Assembly: GCA_963576735.1 (NCBI GenBank)
Contig: OY755172.1
Location: 1,302,001-1,366,000, forward strand
From: Bedellia somnulentella
Taxonomy: Eukaryota > Arthropoda > Insecta > Lepidoptera > Bedelliidae
Reading direction: 5' to 3'
DNA length: 64,000 nucleotides
Both the position numbers and the translations under genes were made by a program. This document shows positions 33,311 through 44,216 of this stretch, in pieces. Within the stretch, counting starts at the first letter, position 1, and each line of letters opens with the position of its first letter. The notes beneath the pieces were generated by a model. It worked only from the letters and a program-made list of their open reading frames with translations, did not search any database and was not told where the DNA came from.

Positions 33311-33998
33311 ACTTGACTACATTAAGTTTTGTAACTTATTACTGCACTTTAATTATGGCGCGGCCGTTTGCTATGTCATTCTTTTTTTGGGTTCAGCAAA
33401 GAGTATGAGTCTTACATACCTACTTGGAGGTTTCTTATTTATTCTTTAACTTTTTTTTCTTACAAAGAAGTTTGTAGAGAGCAGAGTTCGAAAACTGTTG
33501 ATCAGATAACTATGAAAGAAGATTGTTATTTTACAGAGTTCATATGCATAGATTTTTTATACTTACATTATATTATAGCACTACCACAAGCAGTTAGTTT
33601 ATAATCAAAGTTTAAGTTCATAAGTTCGTTTTATATTTGATAACTACAAAGTTTAGCAATAAAGTAATGGCAAACTAAGAAAGAAGAAAGCCTCTTATTT
33701 GTTCAATATTTCGGCTAAAGTCAACCAGTTTAGCCCCGTACAAATGCTCTACGTTGGTATAGTCACGCACGCCGCTGCCATTTTGCAGCAATAACATCAA
33801 AATTTTAAATACTTTTTTGCATACCCAGTGGGAATTCCCATCTTTTATTTAAACCATTATGTAAATATTCTTAAGGTTTGCCACATTCCTTAACTTTGGT
33901 TATTGTAATCAGAATGCACAATACATCGGTCCACTTTTCAACCGAAAAAAGGTGAAGAGATATTATATTGTTTTATTTTTCAATATTTTAAACATCAA
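33311..33998. other. Unannotated stretch
   Basis: Nothing recognised. Confidence 0.4.
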
Positions 33999-34365
33999 CC
34001 GTGATAGCCCAGTGGGTAGAACACTCGGTTATCGTGCAAACGACTAGTGTTCAAATCCTGGGTCGGGCCTACACCAATATGTCTTTTCTAAAGACATATG
34101 TGTGGTTAATTTATCATGGTTGTTAACGGTGAGGGAAAACATCGTGAGGAAACCCACATGGCTGAGTTGTACTTAGTCATGTGACAGTGTATTCGTACAA
34201 AACGGCGATAGGCCTGCCCCCTATCACGTGAGTACACTGTCCATGCAAAACGTGGGTACTCTGAACAGCAGGTGACAAAGTCACGTGATGTTTAGAAGTA
34301 TTAGTACCTCTGCCAACCCCTTCGGGGATAGTCGGCGTGAACGTTTATGTTATGTTTATGTTTAA
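33999..34365 (+). mobile_element. SINE-B copy with target duplication
   Basis: Complete, near consensus; TTTAAACATCAA flanks the element. Confidence 0.9.
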
Positions 34366-34447
34366 ACATCAAATTATTATCAGCTCATGCGTTCAGCCAT
34401 CCGATGACGATAATGATTAATTCTGCTTAAGGAATATAAATTTAGTT

Positions 34448-34667
34448 TTACATACATAAAAAATACCAATACCACCATTTATCGCATTTTTGACCGATCC
34501 TGGCAAACGTCTGGAGCTTCGTTTACATTCATCAAACATTTCATACATGCTTTATTTTTCTTCAGACTTTAGAAAAGACATATTGATGTAGGCCTGACCC
34601 AGGATTTGAACCCACGCCTGTCTACATGAAAGGCGATGTTCTAGCCACTGAGCTATCAAGGCTTAAA
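34448..34667 (-). repeat. LINE 3' fragment followed by a SINE-B head
   Basis: 34475-34560 matches the GATCCTGGCAAA..CATACATGC LINE region. 34565-34667 is the tRNA-like head of SINE-B (minus: TGATAGCTCAGTGGC, GGGTTCAAATCC). Confidence 0.6.
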
Positions 34668-34861
34668 ATCAGCTCAGATTTACCCATCTATTTCCGTGCG
34701 TAACGAAGTAGGCGATTAACGGTACGGGGGTAAAATTTAATTAAGCTTCCAAAATTGTCTGACGAATATATGATTCTACGTCACTGACTACCCCTTTGTA
34801 GGTATTCATCATCATCATCATCAAACCCATACCTGTCCCTACCAAAAGGTTCGAGCCAACA

Positions 34862-35787
34862 CAGCCCCGGATCTACGATTTTTTCGAACCGGGGCAAGAA
34901 CTTGATATAGCGCCCCCTCTCGTGAGCGTTTGATGAACACTAAGTGGCATTTTTGGTGGTCGAAAGAATACTCTTTAATAAATTTGTACTCTTTATTATT
35001 TATTACTAATAACTTTTTCTTTAGTATGACATCAAATTAAATATAACAAAAAAATTAACAACGCTCCCGATATTCAAGGCATTTTTTTAATTTTCGTCAT
35101 TGTTTTTTTTTCTCTTTTATCTTACTACAGCTTTACACATCAAAGTCCGTCTCAAAGGCAGTTTTATTTTCAATAGCTAGAATCGTGAGACCAGATAAAC
35201 GTTCTTGGCTCATTGTTCAACGCATATAGTTTTTAATTATTTTCAGTTTGCTGAAACTTCGCTCTCAGCTGGCAGATGTTGTCAGTAATGTGCAGTATAT
35301 CCTCAAAGCTATACTAACTTTAGGAAACGCTTCTTGCAAGTCATTCTTACACAGATGTTGTAACAGGTCGAATGCACTTGATTTTTCATCAATTTCCTTT
35401 ACTAGGTCTTTGAATATAGAAAGTTCCTGGCAAAAATCAACTGCATTCAAGTCTTTTGAATATTTTCGAGCTAGATCGGCTCCATGTTTCTGCAGATCAT
35501 CAGTCGACATATTTAAAAATGCGTGACCACTGAGGAAGGCGAAATTTTCATCTAGGCTCTTTAACTAAACAACGATCGTCCCTTGGCGTGAAGGGTTATT
35601 CGGCTCGGTTCGTGTAGCCTCTAGTGCTACATGTGACATACGGGGAATCCCCGGCAGTGATACGTACGTTATCAGTATTGCCAATTAGGCTATAACTATA
35701 CAGAATGTACTAAACTGATTTTGGCGCCCTCTGAAACTGCCGCCCGGGGCAGGTGCCCCGGTTTGCCCCCCCCTAGATCCGGAGCTG
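34862..35787. mobile_element. hAT transposon remnant with 8-bp target duplication
   Basis: Ends CAGCCCCGGATCTA and TAGATCCGGAGCTG are inverted; AGCCAACA flanks both (34854-34861, 35788-35795). Confidence 0.88.
35129..35570 (-). pseudogene. hAT transposase C-terminal region (ZMYM1/DUF4371-like), decayed
   Basis: The minus frame reads ..QEAFPKVSIALRIYCTLLTTSAS, stop, ERSFSKLKIIKNYMR, stop, TMSQERLSGLTILAIENK.., ending near 35129. This is the SxERSFSKLK..L..MSQERL signature of hAT dimerisation domains, with two in-frame TGA codons. The catalytic core is missing. Confidence 0.75.
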
Positions 35788-35855
35788 AGCCAACATTGTA
35801 CCGGGTAATTTGCCCATAGTCCACAACGCTGGCTAAGTGCGGGGTGGCAGACTAA

Positions 35856-36257
35856 CGCCCGATTTCTGAATTGAGTATTCAAGCTGAGAACGACTTAAGT
35901 ATCGTTTTGTCTCATTCATATGCTGTGTAGTGTCGGCTTAGAATAGCACTACCCCATTTCTTCCGGTGGGAGTACGTAAGAGGCGACTAACGGTATTGGG
36001 GCTTTAAAGGGATTTTTGGGTATGCGGTTGGAGACCCATCACCAACAACCTTTATTTTACAATCTTTTCCCCACTCACATTTCCAAAAGTGGTTGAGGAA
36101 TTTTTAATTCCTTGGCTCTGGCTACCCCTTCTAGGGATTTATAGCCGTGAGTATATGTATGTATGTATGTATGTCTCATTCAGTTGTTAAGATTTCAATG
36201 CGACAGAACGATACTTAAGTTGTTCTCAGCTGGAATACTCAATTCAGAAATCGGGCG
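35856..36257. mobile_element. Palindromic MITE with TAA target duplication, hosting SINE-A
   Basis: Inverted ends CGCCCGATTTCTGAATTGAG.. / ..CTCAATTCAGAAATCGGGCG, flanked by TAA on both sides. The 3-bp TTA/TAA duplication suits PIF/Harbinger. A second copy lies at 54335-54472. Confidence 0.82.
35919..36171 (+). mobile_element. SINE-A copy inside the MITE, 11-bp target duplication
   Basis: Full-length and close to consensus; TGTCTCATTCA at 35908-35918 and 36172-36182. Confidence 0.9.
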
Positions 36258-36260
36258 TAA

Positions 36261-36763
36261 AAAGGCTTTGTAAGTATTACATTACAGATTAAGTAATAAA
36301 AAAGTAAGTATGTATATTCAAGTTAAGTCTTTGTTTCAATTATCGCTGTCAGCAATGCGCCTGCGCACTGATGACTAATCTGTTTTATTGTAACTGTAAA
36401 CATGACTACGAGTACGTCTCATCTTACCTTACCTTATCTACTTTTATTATATTATCATTTCTTTAGCTCTTTCGAATCATAAAATTTCATAGGAGGTGCT
36501 ATACAACAGCCGGTGTCGAATAATAGTTCCTCAAGTAACAAGGTTTGGTTAGGTAAAAGTGGTATGGGTATAGGTAGTATGGAAATAACATGATGATGGT
36601 ATGCCAGAATCTAATGAAGAAGAAAGCAATGGTAATTAAATCCGGTGTATCATATCTATCGTTGCCGTCCAGTTTGTTAGAAGGCTAATCTAGTTAGGTT
36701 TCTTTGATGCATTTGGGATGTAATTTATTATTATTTGTCAGTTAGCGAATTATTCAGACGGTT
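36261..36763. other. Unannotated stretch
   Basis: Contains AATGCGCCTGCGCACTG near 36355; otherwise nothing recognised. Confidence 0.4.
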
Positions 36764-37286
36764 TGTACATACATATTCTCACGGCCTTAAATCCCAAAAA
36801 GGGGTAGCCAGAGCTTCAGAGTTAGAAACTCCTAAGCCACATTTGGAAGTCGATGGGGACAAGATGGTAGAAATAAAGTATCGTTGGTGATAGTTCTCCA
36901 ACCGCATCGCCCAAATCCACTTAAAATAGCCCCACTCGCTTAGTCGTCTCCTATGGGTAAAAAAGTCAAAAAAAAAGTCAAAAAGTTTATTTTTCAAAAT
37001 TAAGTTAAAAACTTTAATTTTTTGAACGTCATTTTTTTTAATTTATCAGTAATCTCTTCACATCATCTCTTTACATTCACATTTGTTATTTTTTTCAATA
37101 TATGGTTTGTACAATTTTGGGTCATATTTTTACTTTATAAAAGATTTTCTATGCGACCAAACCAAACGCTAGTTTGACATAATTAAACTAAATTGTCCAT
37201 CACAAAAACCAATCACATAAAGTGAGAAGGTAGAAACATAAAGGTAGAAAGGGGTATAGTGACATTCTAAGTCGGCACTATAGTCC
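36764..37286 (-). mobile_element. SINE-A copy interrupted by an AT-rich insert
   Basis: Tail and body at 36764-36962, head at about 37240-37286. The 280-bp insert begins with GTCAAAAAAAAAGTC repeats and is unidentified. Confidence 0.7.
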
Positions 37287-37402
37287 AGTCAAAATAGACA
37301 TTCCAGTTTGCATTAATTCCCAACAAGCTGGATTTTTGTGTGGGCCTTTAATACTACACGGCAACGGTTTGTATTAAACTTATACCAATTATTTACACAA
37401 CA

Positions 37403-37657
37403 TACATACATACATACATATACTCACGACTATAATTCCCTTGAAGGGGTAGCCAGAGCTAAGGAATTAGAAATTCCTCAACCACTTTTGGAAAGTTATG
37501 TGCGGAAAAGATTTTTAAATAAAGGTTTTTGGTGATGGGTCTCCAACCGCATCGCCCAAAAATCCCCTAAAAGTCCCAATACCGTTAGTCGCCTTTTACG
37601 TACACCTACCGGTGAAATGGGGTAGTGCTATTCTAAGCCGACACTACACAGCATACT
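37403..37657 (-). mobile_element. SINE-A copy with 16-bp target duplication
   Basis: Full-length; AATTATTTACACAACA at 37387-37402 and 37658-37673. Confidence 0.92.
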
Positions 37658-37807
37658 AATTATTTACACAACAATGCACAACATTAAATAAGAGTCATTT
37701 ATAATATAGGTCATTAACTGTCTGTGCAGTGTACACAGTACTTCAATATGTAACCAACTGATAGTTTCGTTTCCTTCGTATCGTCGTCAACAAGAAAGTA
37801 CCTTATA

Positions 37808-38013
37808 TACATACATACATTCATACATACATATACTCACGGCTATAAATCCCAAGAAAGGGGTAGCCAGAGCTAAGGAATTAGAAATTCCTCAGCCACT
37901 TTTAATAATGGGTCTCCGACCGCATCGCCCAAAAATCCCTTAAATGCCCCAATACCGTTAGTCGCCTTTTACGTACACCCACCGGAAGAAATGGGGTAGT
38001 GCTATTCTAACAT
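37808..38013 (-). mobile_element. SINE-A copy, internal deletion
   Basis: Tail, body with about 45 bp missing, head ending at GTAGTGCTATTCTAA. Confidence 0.75.
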
Positions 38014-38031
38014 ACATTCATATACATAAAT

Positions 38032-38172
38032 CGAAACTAAAACAATTAGTGAGAACGTGTGTTTGTTTTTCTGTTCGTTGCTAATTTTAACCGTAACTTT
38101 TCGAATAGTTTTTATGAAAAGATACATGTGTTTGTTGCGGTTTTCGTATTTTTTTAGTAAACGGATATTTAA
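38032..38172. repeat. Dispersed repeat, second copy of 32470-32612
   Basis: Collinear match of about 140 bp to 32.5 kb; no inverted ends or tail are visible in either copy. Confidence 0.6.
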
Positions 38173-38578
38173 CATTCATATACTCATACGGCTATACATC
38201 TCTAAACAGGGTAGCCAGAAACTCCTCATCCTCAGCCATATTTGTAAGTTTTTATCTAATATTTGCTCCTTATAATTATTATCCGGGAATATATTGGTTG
38301 GAAAACCACTACACATATTTACTCGCTTTATCAGGACAAAAAAAAATTGGTGAAGTGATAAACTAATAGGAAGACCTTGAAACAATACTTTAAAATGGTT
38401 TCACTTGTCAATCGTTATCGTAAAATTCGATAAATTCTTTACAAATCTTTGACTTTGGCCGCAATAGGATAACACGGATAAGAGAAATATAAAGACAGCC
38501 AGCTACCTTTATCTGCATGTTCAAGATAATACACGGGTTCTGCATAGCTAGTACGAGAGACCTTTTAACTAGATATCA
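38173..38578. other. SINE-A tail fragment, then unannotated
   Basis: 38176-38250 is a diverged SINE-A 3' end on the minus strand (CTCATACGGCTATACATC). The rest shows nothing. Confidence 0.45.
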
Positions 38579-38829
38579 TACATACATACATACATATACT
38601 CACGGCTATAAATCCCTAAAAGGGGTAGCCAGAGCTAAGGAATCTGAAATTCCTCAGCCACTTTTGGAAAGTTAAGTGGGGAAAAGATGGTAAAATAAAG
38701 GTTGTTGGTGATGGGTGTCCAACCGCATCGCCCAAAAATCCCTTAAAAGCCTTAATACCGTTAGTCGCCTCTTACGTACACCCACCGGAAGAAATGGGGT
38801 AGTGCTATTCTAAGCCGACACTACATAGC
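38579..38829 (-). mobile_element. SINE-A copy
   Basis: Full-length; AGATATC on both sides may be a short duplication. Confidence 0.85.
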
Positions 38830-39226
38830 AGATATCGTGTAATAACTAGATATCGTGTGGCATAAAACCGCCATCTCTTTCGCAGTTAAATAGTATCGTA
38901 TACTGTCATCTCATTCTATCCTAAAAGATATCGTGACGATAAAATAGTGCTCGTTCTAGGCCTGTCTCAAAAGTCTCAAATGTTATCCTATGTATTTGGT
39001 GCTGCATAGGTTGAGGTTGTATACCTTGACACAATACTCTGCACTTGGCATAATGATCGTACAACGCCGTGCACGAAAAGTTGTTTAACTTGAAATACAT
39101 AATACGATTATCAAACGAGCACGTGCATATAATAACAAATATTCAGACACCGTCTCTTATTTAATTTAGTTTTTATTCATAAATTTTAAAAATTAAAATT
39201 TTGTGGGTCATATAAAAGGGGCTCCA
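38830..39226. other. Unannotated stretch
   Basis: Nothing recognised. Confidence 0.4.
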
Positions 39227-39402
39227 TACATTACATAGATACATTCATATACTCACGGCTATAAATCCCTTGAAGGGGTAGCCAGAGCTAGGGAATTGGA
39301 AATTCCTCAGCCACTTTTGGAAGTTGCGTGGGGAAAAGATGGTTAAAAAAAAGGTTGTTGGTGATGGGTCTCCAACCGCATCGCCCAAAAATCCCTTAAA
39401 AG
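39227..39402 (-). mobile_element. SINE-A copy, 5'-truncated, 13-bp target duplication
   Basis: The head is missing; AAAAGGGGCTCCA at 39214-39226 and 39403-39415 proves the truncation happened at insertion. Confidence 0.9.
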
Positions 39403-39449
39403 AAAAGGGGCTCCAATTAGATACAATTGTTATGTACATGATCCTAACA

Positions 39450-39665
39450 TTAGGTGTCAAGTGTCGGCTTAGGATAGCACTAACCTATTCCTTCCCACGG
39501 GTACCGTAACAGACGGCTAAGGGATTTTTTTCGTGATTGTTGGGGATGTGACTAGAGACTCTTCACCAATAATCCTTTATTTACATATCTCTTCCCCATT
39601 AAACTTCCAAAAGTGACTGAGGAGTTGCCAATTCAGAAGCTCTGGCATCATCTTTTTGGGTTTTC
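39450..39665 (+). repeat. SINE-A copy, tail lost
   Basis: Head AAGTGTCGGCTTAGGATAGC to CAGAAGCTCTGGC; diverged. Confidence 0.7.
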
Positions 39666-40256
39666 CAGATTTAATGTTTTTGTTTCGATTTTGCATCGTG
39701 TTTCTAATTTTCGGACTAAATTTCAGGCTACGGCATTTTCTACGCTACATAATTTTGCGTATTAAATTAATTTATTGAAAATCGTTTAATGCCACGTTAA
39801 TGTGAAGTTACGAACGAAATCGGTATCTTTGTAATTATTAAAACAAATATTTAAAACTAATTAGAAATATTGTTTGTTTTATAATATCTACGGTTCCAAA
39901 ATATGTCGCTACTAAGCAATACTAAATATGTTATCAATATATGTACGCCAATACTTCTTCGTGATTGTAAAATTTTTGTAGATAATTCTATCACAATGAT
40001 AGATAAGAATGATTTTATGATATTAGCAACCGAGTAATGAATTAATATTAGCGTACAATTTATTTGATAAACCATTATACGCCGCACCCTTTTCTTAATT
40101 ACAGTTTTATCAACTTACCTATTTTAAAAATGACACACTTGATCATGCGACAATCTACCTTACCTACCATCATACTAGACTTCAATGCAAATAGCGATTC
40201 AAATGAATTGAGCTGAGCGAATTAGATAAAGCTGTCTTAAGCTTTAAACCGCGCTA
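39666..40256. other. Unannotated stretch
   Basis: Nothing recognised. Confidence 0.4.
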
Positions 40257-40412
40257 TAAATACATACATACATACACACATACATATTCTCACGTCGTTA
40301 GTTCCCATTGGGGTAGGCAGAGACTATGGATCGCCACTTTGTACGATCCTGGCAAATCTCTCTGGCTTCGTTTACATCCATCAATCTTTTCATACATGCT
40401 CTTTTATTATAA
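40257..40412 (-). mobile_element. LINE 3' end (same family as 29.2 kb)
   Basis: (TATG)n tail, ACGACGTGAGAATATGTATG, then coding-like remnant GATCCTGGCAAATCTCTC on the plus strand. Confidence 0.7.
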
Positions 40413-40757
40413 GAAATAAGAAAAATAAGAAACCATTAACTTTTTTCATTTGACTTCAATGGGAAATTAGATTCTCGACGATTATTCCTCAATGGTAGGT
40501 TCAACCCCTTACGACACTTAGGAATGTCCACTTGATCACTGTGCCAAGTTTGGTTGAATTCGGTCCAGAAGTTCCAGAGGAGTTCGATTACAAAGACATT
40601 GCCAACCCGCGTTTGAGAGGTAAGATATTGCAATCGTCACACGATAGTGTAAAAAAAATACTCATTTTAGCTCAATAGTAAACTTTTGCTCTTACAAAAG
40701 ACATAAACGAAGTATTCTAAAATTCATATCCAAAAACCAGAAAAGTTTTTTATCTTA
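40413..40757. other. Unannotated stretch
   Basis: 40450-40640 resembles a fragment of a common lepidopteran repeat (GCCAAGTTTGGTTGAATTCGG) but I cannot place it. Confidence 0.35.
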
Positions 40758-40975
40758 CATACATACATACATATACTCACACCTATAAATCCCTAGAATT
40801 AGAATTACCTCAGCCACTTTTGAAAATCATGGTAAGATCAAGGTTGGTTGGTGGTGGGTCTCCAACCGCATCGCCCAAAAATCCCTTAAAAGCCCCAATA
40901 CCGTTAGTCGCCTCTAAGTACACCCACCGGAAGAAATGGGGTAGTGCTATTCTAAGCCGACACTACACAGCAATC
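40758..40975 (-). mobile_element. SINE-A copy with 12-bp target duplication
   Basis: TTTTTTATCTTA at 40746-40757 and 40976-40987; about 35 bp deleted inside. Confidence 0.9.
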
Positions 40976-40987
40976 TTTTTTATCTTA

Positions 40988-41494
40988 TTATTCTAAAACA
41001 TTAATTGAAATGAATTTGAATAAAACACCTAAGTAATACTCAACATTTTATGTAGGCTTATTTGCATTCTATGTAACATAATGATTGTAATTTTGCTATT
41101 ATTAATATTACTTAATTATATGATTATTGCTCTTAATGTGTGGAAACGTTTTTGGCTCTGTCTTACATATTTTGTTATTGTTTAATTTTGTGTTAAAGCT
41201 GTTTGTTTTCCTTAAATAAATAAAAATAAGAAACAATAATATTTAAATCATTCCATCTTTATTCTTCTCTTTAACTCGACAATCCTCCTTTTTGATTGTA
41301 AATTTACTAGAGATGTAAGTTTAAGAACTTTTGTAGCAAATGTTCAAAAATAAAAGAAATTAGAAAGCAACCTTCATAGTTCAGTTGATTGATAATAAAG
41401 AGAGGTGTGGGTCTATCTATAGTCTATAGTCGGGCAACAATGTCTTTTTTTAATTCTAGTGGTTTATAAAAATATTTTTTATAAATAATATATG
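40988..41494. other. Unannotated stretch
   Basis: Nothing recognised. Confidence 0.4.
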
Positions 41495-41712
41495 GCTATA
41501 TAATACACAGATTAAGTTAGCCCCAAAATAAGTAAAAGATTTGTATTATGTGATACTAACTCAATGATATATTTACTATTATATACACAATATAAATTAA
41601 ATAACATTCGAGACGAAAAAACAATAACATAAATGTTGCTCTCAACAGGGATTGAACCCACAACCTCCGCACCGAAAGGCTACCTATCCTATCGGTCACG
41701 GGTGTCGTCAAT
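41495..41712 (-). repeat. tRNA-derived SINE-like repeat (second copy of 13.5 kb type)
   Basis: Minus head GTGACCGATAGGATAGG with GGGTTCAATCCC B box, and the shared GTATTATGTGATACTAACTCA body. Confidence 0.5.
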
Positions 41713-41713
41713 A

Positions 41714-41872
41714 TTGTCAGCGGTGAGGGAAAATAGTGAGGTAACTGTCATTGCAGTTTTACTGACAGTGTATTCGGCGGCGATAGGTTTATACCACGTG
41801 TATTCACTATGCTCAGAAGTGTTAGTACCTCTGCCAACCTATTCGGGGATGTACGGCGTAAATGTTTGAGTT
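41714..41872 (+). repeat. SINE-B 3' fragment
   Basis: GGTGAGGGAAAATAGTGAGG to CGGCGTAAATGTTTGAG. Confidence 0.65.
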
Positions 41873-42278
41873 TCAGTGAGTTTGATTCTGATCTGAGTTA
41901 AGTTGATATTCAAGGCACTACTCAAATAGTTCTCTCAAAGAAATACACTATCACTCGTGATAAAAGGTCAAACATTTTCCGCTAATCTTTAAGAATCTTC
42001 CTTATCATAATAGCTTTGAATAAGAAACAATCATCTGAAGTACATCTTGCTGATGAGTCTAAGTACCGACGTAAAGATGTCGTCACACTGATTGGCCAAT
42101 GAAGGCCAATGACCAATAACGGTTAAATTGGTTTCGTAAATTTGGTACTCCGATTTGGTGTGCGACTAGTTGCAGAATACTCATGTGATTACTATTATCA
42201 TGTGAGTAATATTTAAAAGATCAATTATTGAGGTAAATATTGAGACAATGTTTTATAGAAATTGAGAAATATTTATAC
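41873..42278. other. Unannotated stretch
   Basis: Two CCAAT motifs near 42100 (GGCCAATGAAGGCCAATGACC); nothing else. Confidence 0.4.
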
Positions 42279-42345
42279 TTACTTATACTCCCGCCCATTA
42301 TACCCATTGGGGTAGGCAGAGAATATCGATCGCCACTTACACATT
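42279..42345 (-). repeat. LINE 3' end, short
   Basis: TTATACTCCCGCCCATTATACCCATTGGGGTAGGCAGAG, a very short 5'-truncated copy of the possible SINE-A partner LINE. Confidence 0.6.
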
Positions 42346-42491
42346 TTAGAAATATTTATCGAAGGTACTTATCACATCATATTTAAGCATAACATGAGAA
42401 ATATATAGTAGATCTACCTTATTCAGTGTCTAAAGTACAAAATAGTTATTTCTTTTATAAATCATATATTTCATACTTGAATCATGATATG

Positions 42492-42852
42492 GCGACATGA
42501 TAGTCCAGTGGGTAGAACACCCGCCTGAAAAACAGAAGGGCGTGAGTTCCAATACTGGGACGGGCCTACACCAATTTGTCTTTCCTAAAGTCATATGTGT
42601 GGTTAATTTATCATGGTTGCTAACGGTGAGGGAAAACATCGTGAGGAAACCCACATGGCTGAGTTGTACTTAGTCATGTGACAGTGTATTCATACAAAAA
42701 CGGCGATAGGCCTGCCCCCTATCACGTGAGTACACTGTCTAAGCAAAACGTGGGTACCTTCTCTGGAAACTAGATGGCGCTTGCCATGTGAGTTCAGGAG
42801 TATTGGTACCTCTGCCAACCCCTTCGGGGATAAACGGCGTGAACGTTTATTC
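42492..42852 (+). mobile_element. SINE-B copy (same subfamily as 17.8 kb)
   Basis: Complete, with the GATGGCGCTTGCC variant; TTCATACTT recurs on both sides. Confidence 0.88.
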
Positions 42853-43242
42853 ATACTTAACTCCAATTAATTTAAAACACCGGCCATTTTAATAAGCTAC
42901 TCGTAGATAAAGAAATTGTTAAAATATTTTTATTATAGTAATTTTGAACTTTTATAGTTGTTCAGATGTGAATAAAACAATTTAATGACTTCCTATCGAG
43001 CTGATACCATCACCATATGACGTGACGATTGTCAGCTGTGATTGTAACTACTGTTTAACTACTTTGTAAACAAACTATACTATTACTACCACGATATATC
43101 GTAGTGAACGATGAAAAAGTGACCTTATCACCTTACGAATGGAATGAATTATGATTGAGATTCATAATTACAGTATAGTGGTTGTTCGAATAAGATGAAG
43201 TGTACCATTTTTTTTAATCATGTTTGTGAAATTTTTAACTTT
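42853..43242. other. Unannotated stretch
   Basis: Nothing recognised. Confidence 0.4.
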
Positions 43243-43735
43243 TAGCTGTATGGCGTCGACTTAGTATAGCACTTCTCGATTTCTTCCTTGCTTGTTCGAA
43301 AGTGTCAATTATTGGTGATTAATTGGTATGCAAAGTAGCTGTAGGTAAGCTGTGTAGTGTCGGCTTAGAAAGCACTACCCCATTTCTTCCGGTGGGTGTA
43401 CGTAAGAGGCAACTAACGGTATTGGGGCTTTTAAGGGATTTTTGGGCGATGCGGTTGGAGACCCATCACCAACAACCTTTATTTTTACCATTTTTTCCCC
43501 ACTATCATTTCCAAAAGTGGCCGAGGAATTTCTAATTCCTTAGCTCTGACTACCCCTTCTAGGGATTTACAGCCGTGAGTATATGTATGTAATTGGTATG
43601 GTATGGTGTTAAGTGATTGTTGGTGTGGTTTGAAACCCATCATCTTCGAATCTTTTCCTTACGCAACTTCCAAAAGTGACAGAGAAATTTCTCATCCTGA
43701 AGGCTCTTCTAATCTAAGGTATAATTTATAATTTT
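43243..43735 (+). mobile_element. Old SINE-A copy split by a younger SINE-A
   Basis: Diverged halves at 43243-43330 and 43601-43735. Confidence 0.75.
43331..43589 (+). mobile_element. Young SINE-A inside an old SINE-A, 11-bp target duplication
   Basis: TAATTGGTATG at 43320-43330 and 43590-43600. An extra CAAAGTAGCTGTAGGTAA precedes the usual head. Confidence 0.88.
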
Positions 43736-43736
43736 A

Positions 43737-44216
43737 TCTAACATATAAAATTCACGTGTCAAAGTGTTCGTCACCAAACTCGTCTGAAACGGCTAGACCG
43801 ATTTATATGAATTTTAGCATACCCATTCGGTAGGTCTGAGAATAGGTTTATAACTACATACATATACTCACGGCTATAAATCCCTAGAAGGGGTAGCCAG
43901 AGCTAAGGAACTAAAAGTTCCTCAGCCACTTTTGGAAAGTTGTGTGGGGAAAAGATGGTGAAATAAAGGTTGTTGGTGATGGGTCTCCAACCGCATCGCC
44001 CAAAAATCCCTCAAAAGCCCCAAAACCGTTAGTCGCCTCTTATGTACACCCACCAGAAGAAATGGGGTAGTGCTATTCTAAGCCGACACTACACAGCAAA
44101 GGTTTATAACTATTTCTCACTAAGTGATAATATAGACTAGACTAGATAATAGAGATAGACTAGAAATTTCCTAGTATTCATTTATACGGCAAAACAACGT
44201 TTGCCGGGTCAGCTAG
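43737..44216 (+). mobile_element. Non-autonomous Helitron (Lep1-like), split by SINE-A
   Basis: Starts TCTAACATATAAAATTCACG, ends with hairpin CGGCAAA/TTTGCCG (44188-44207) followed by GTCAGCTAG; host A before and T after, as Helitrons insert. Body text (GAAACGGCTAGACCGATTT) matches the abundant lepidopteran Helitron I know as Lep1. Confidence 0.75.
43857..44099 (-). mobile_element. SINE-A copy inside the Helitron, 13-bp target duplication
   Basis: AGGTTTATAACTA at 43844-43856 and 44100-44112. Confidence 0.9.

Larger units (their letters stand above)
34808..35855. repeat. SINE-C fragment split by a hAT element
   Basis: 34808-34861 and 35788-35855 join as ..TTCGAGCCAACATTGTACC..CCACAACGCTGG..GGCAGACTAACG, matching the SINE at 62.7 kb. 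Confidence 0.65.

Noticed and set aside
33126..33449. Overlapping ORFs on both strands of the GC-rich island
   Set aside because: GC-rich DNA has few chance stops; no motif seen. Kept only as a possible regulatory block.
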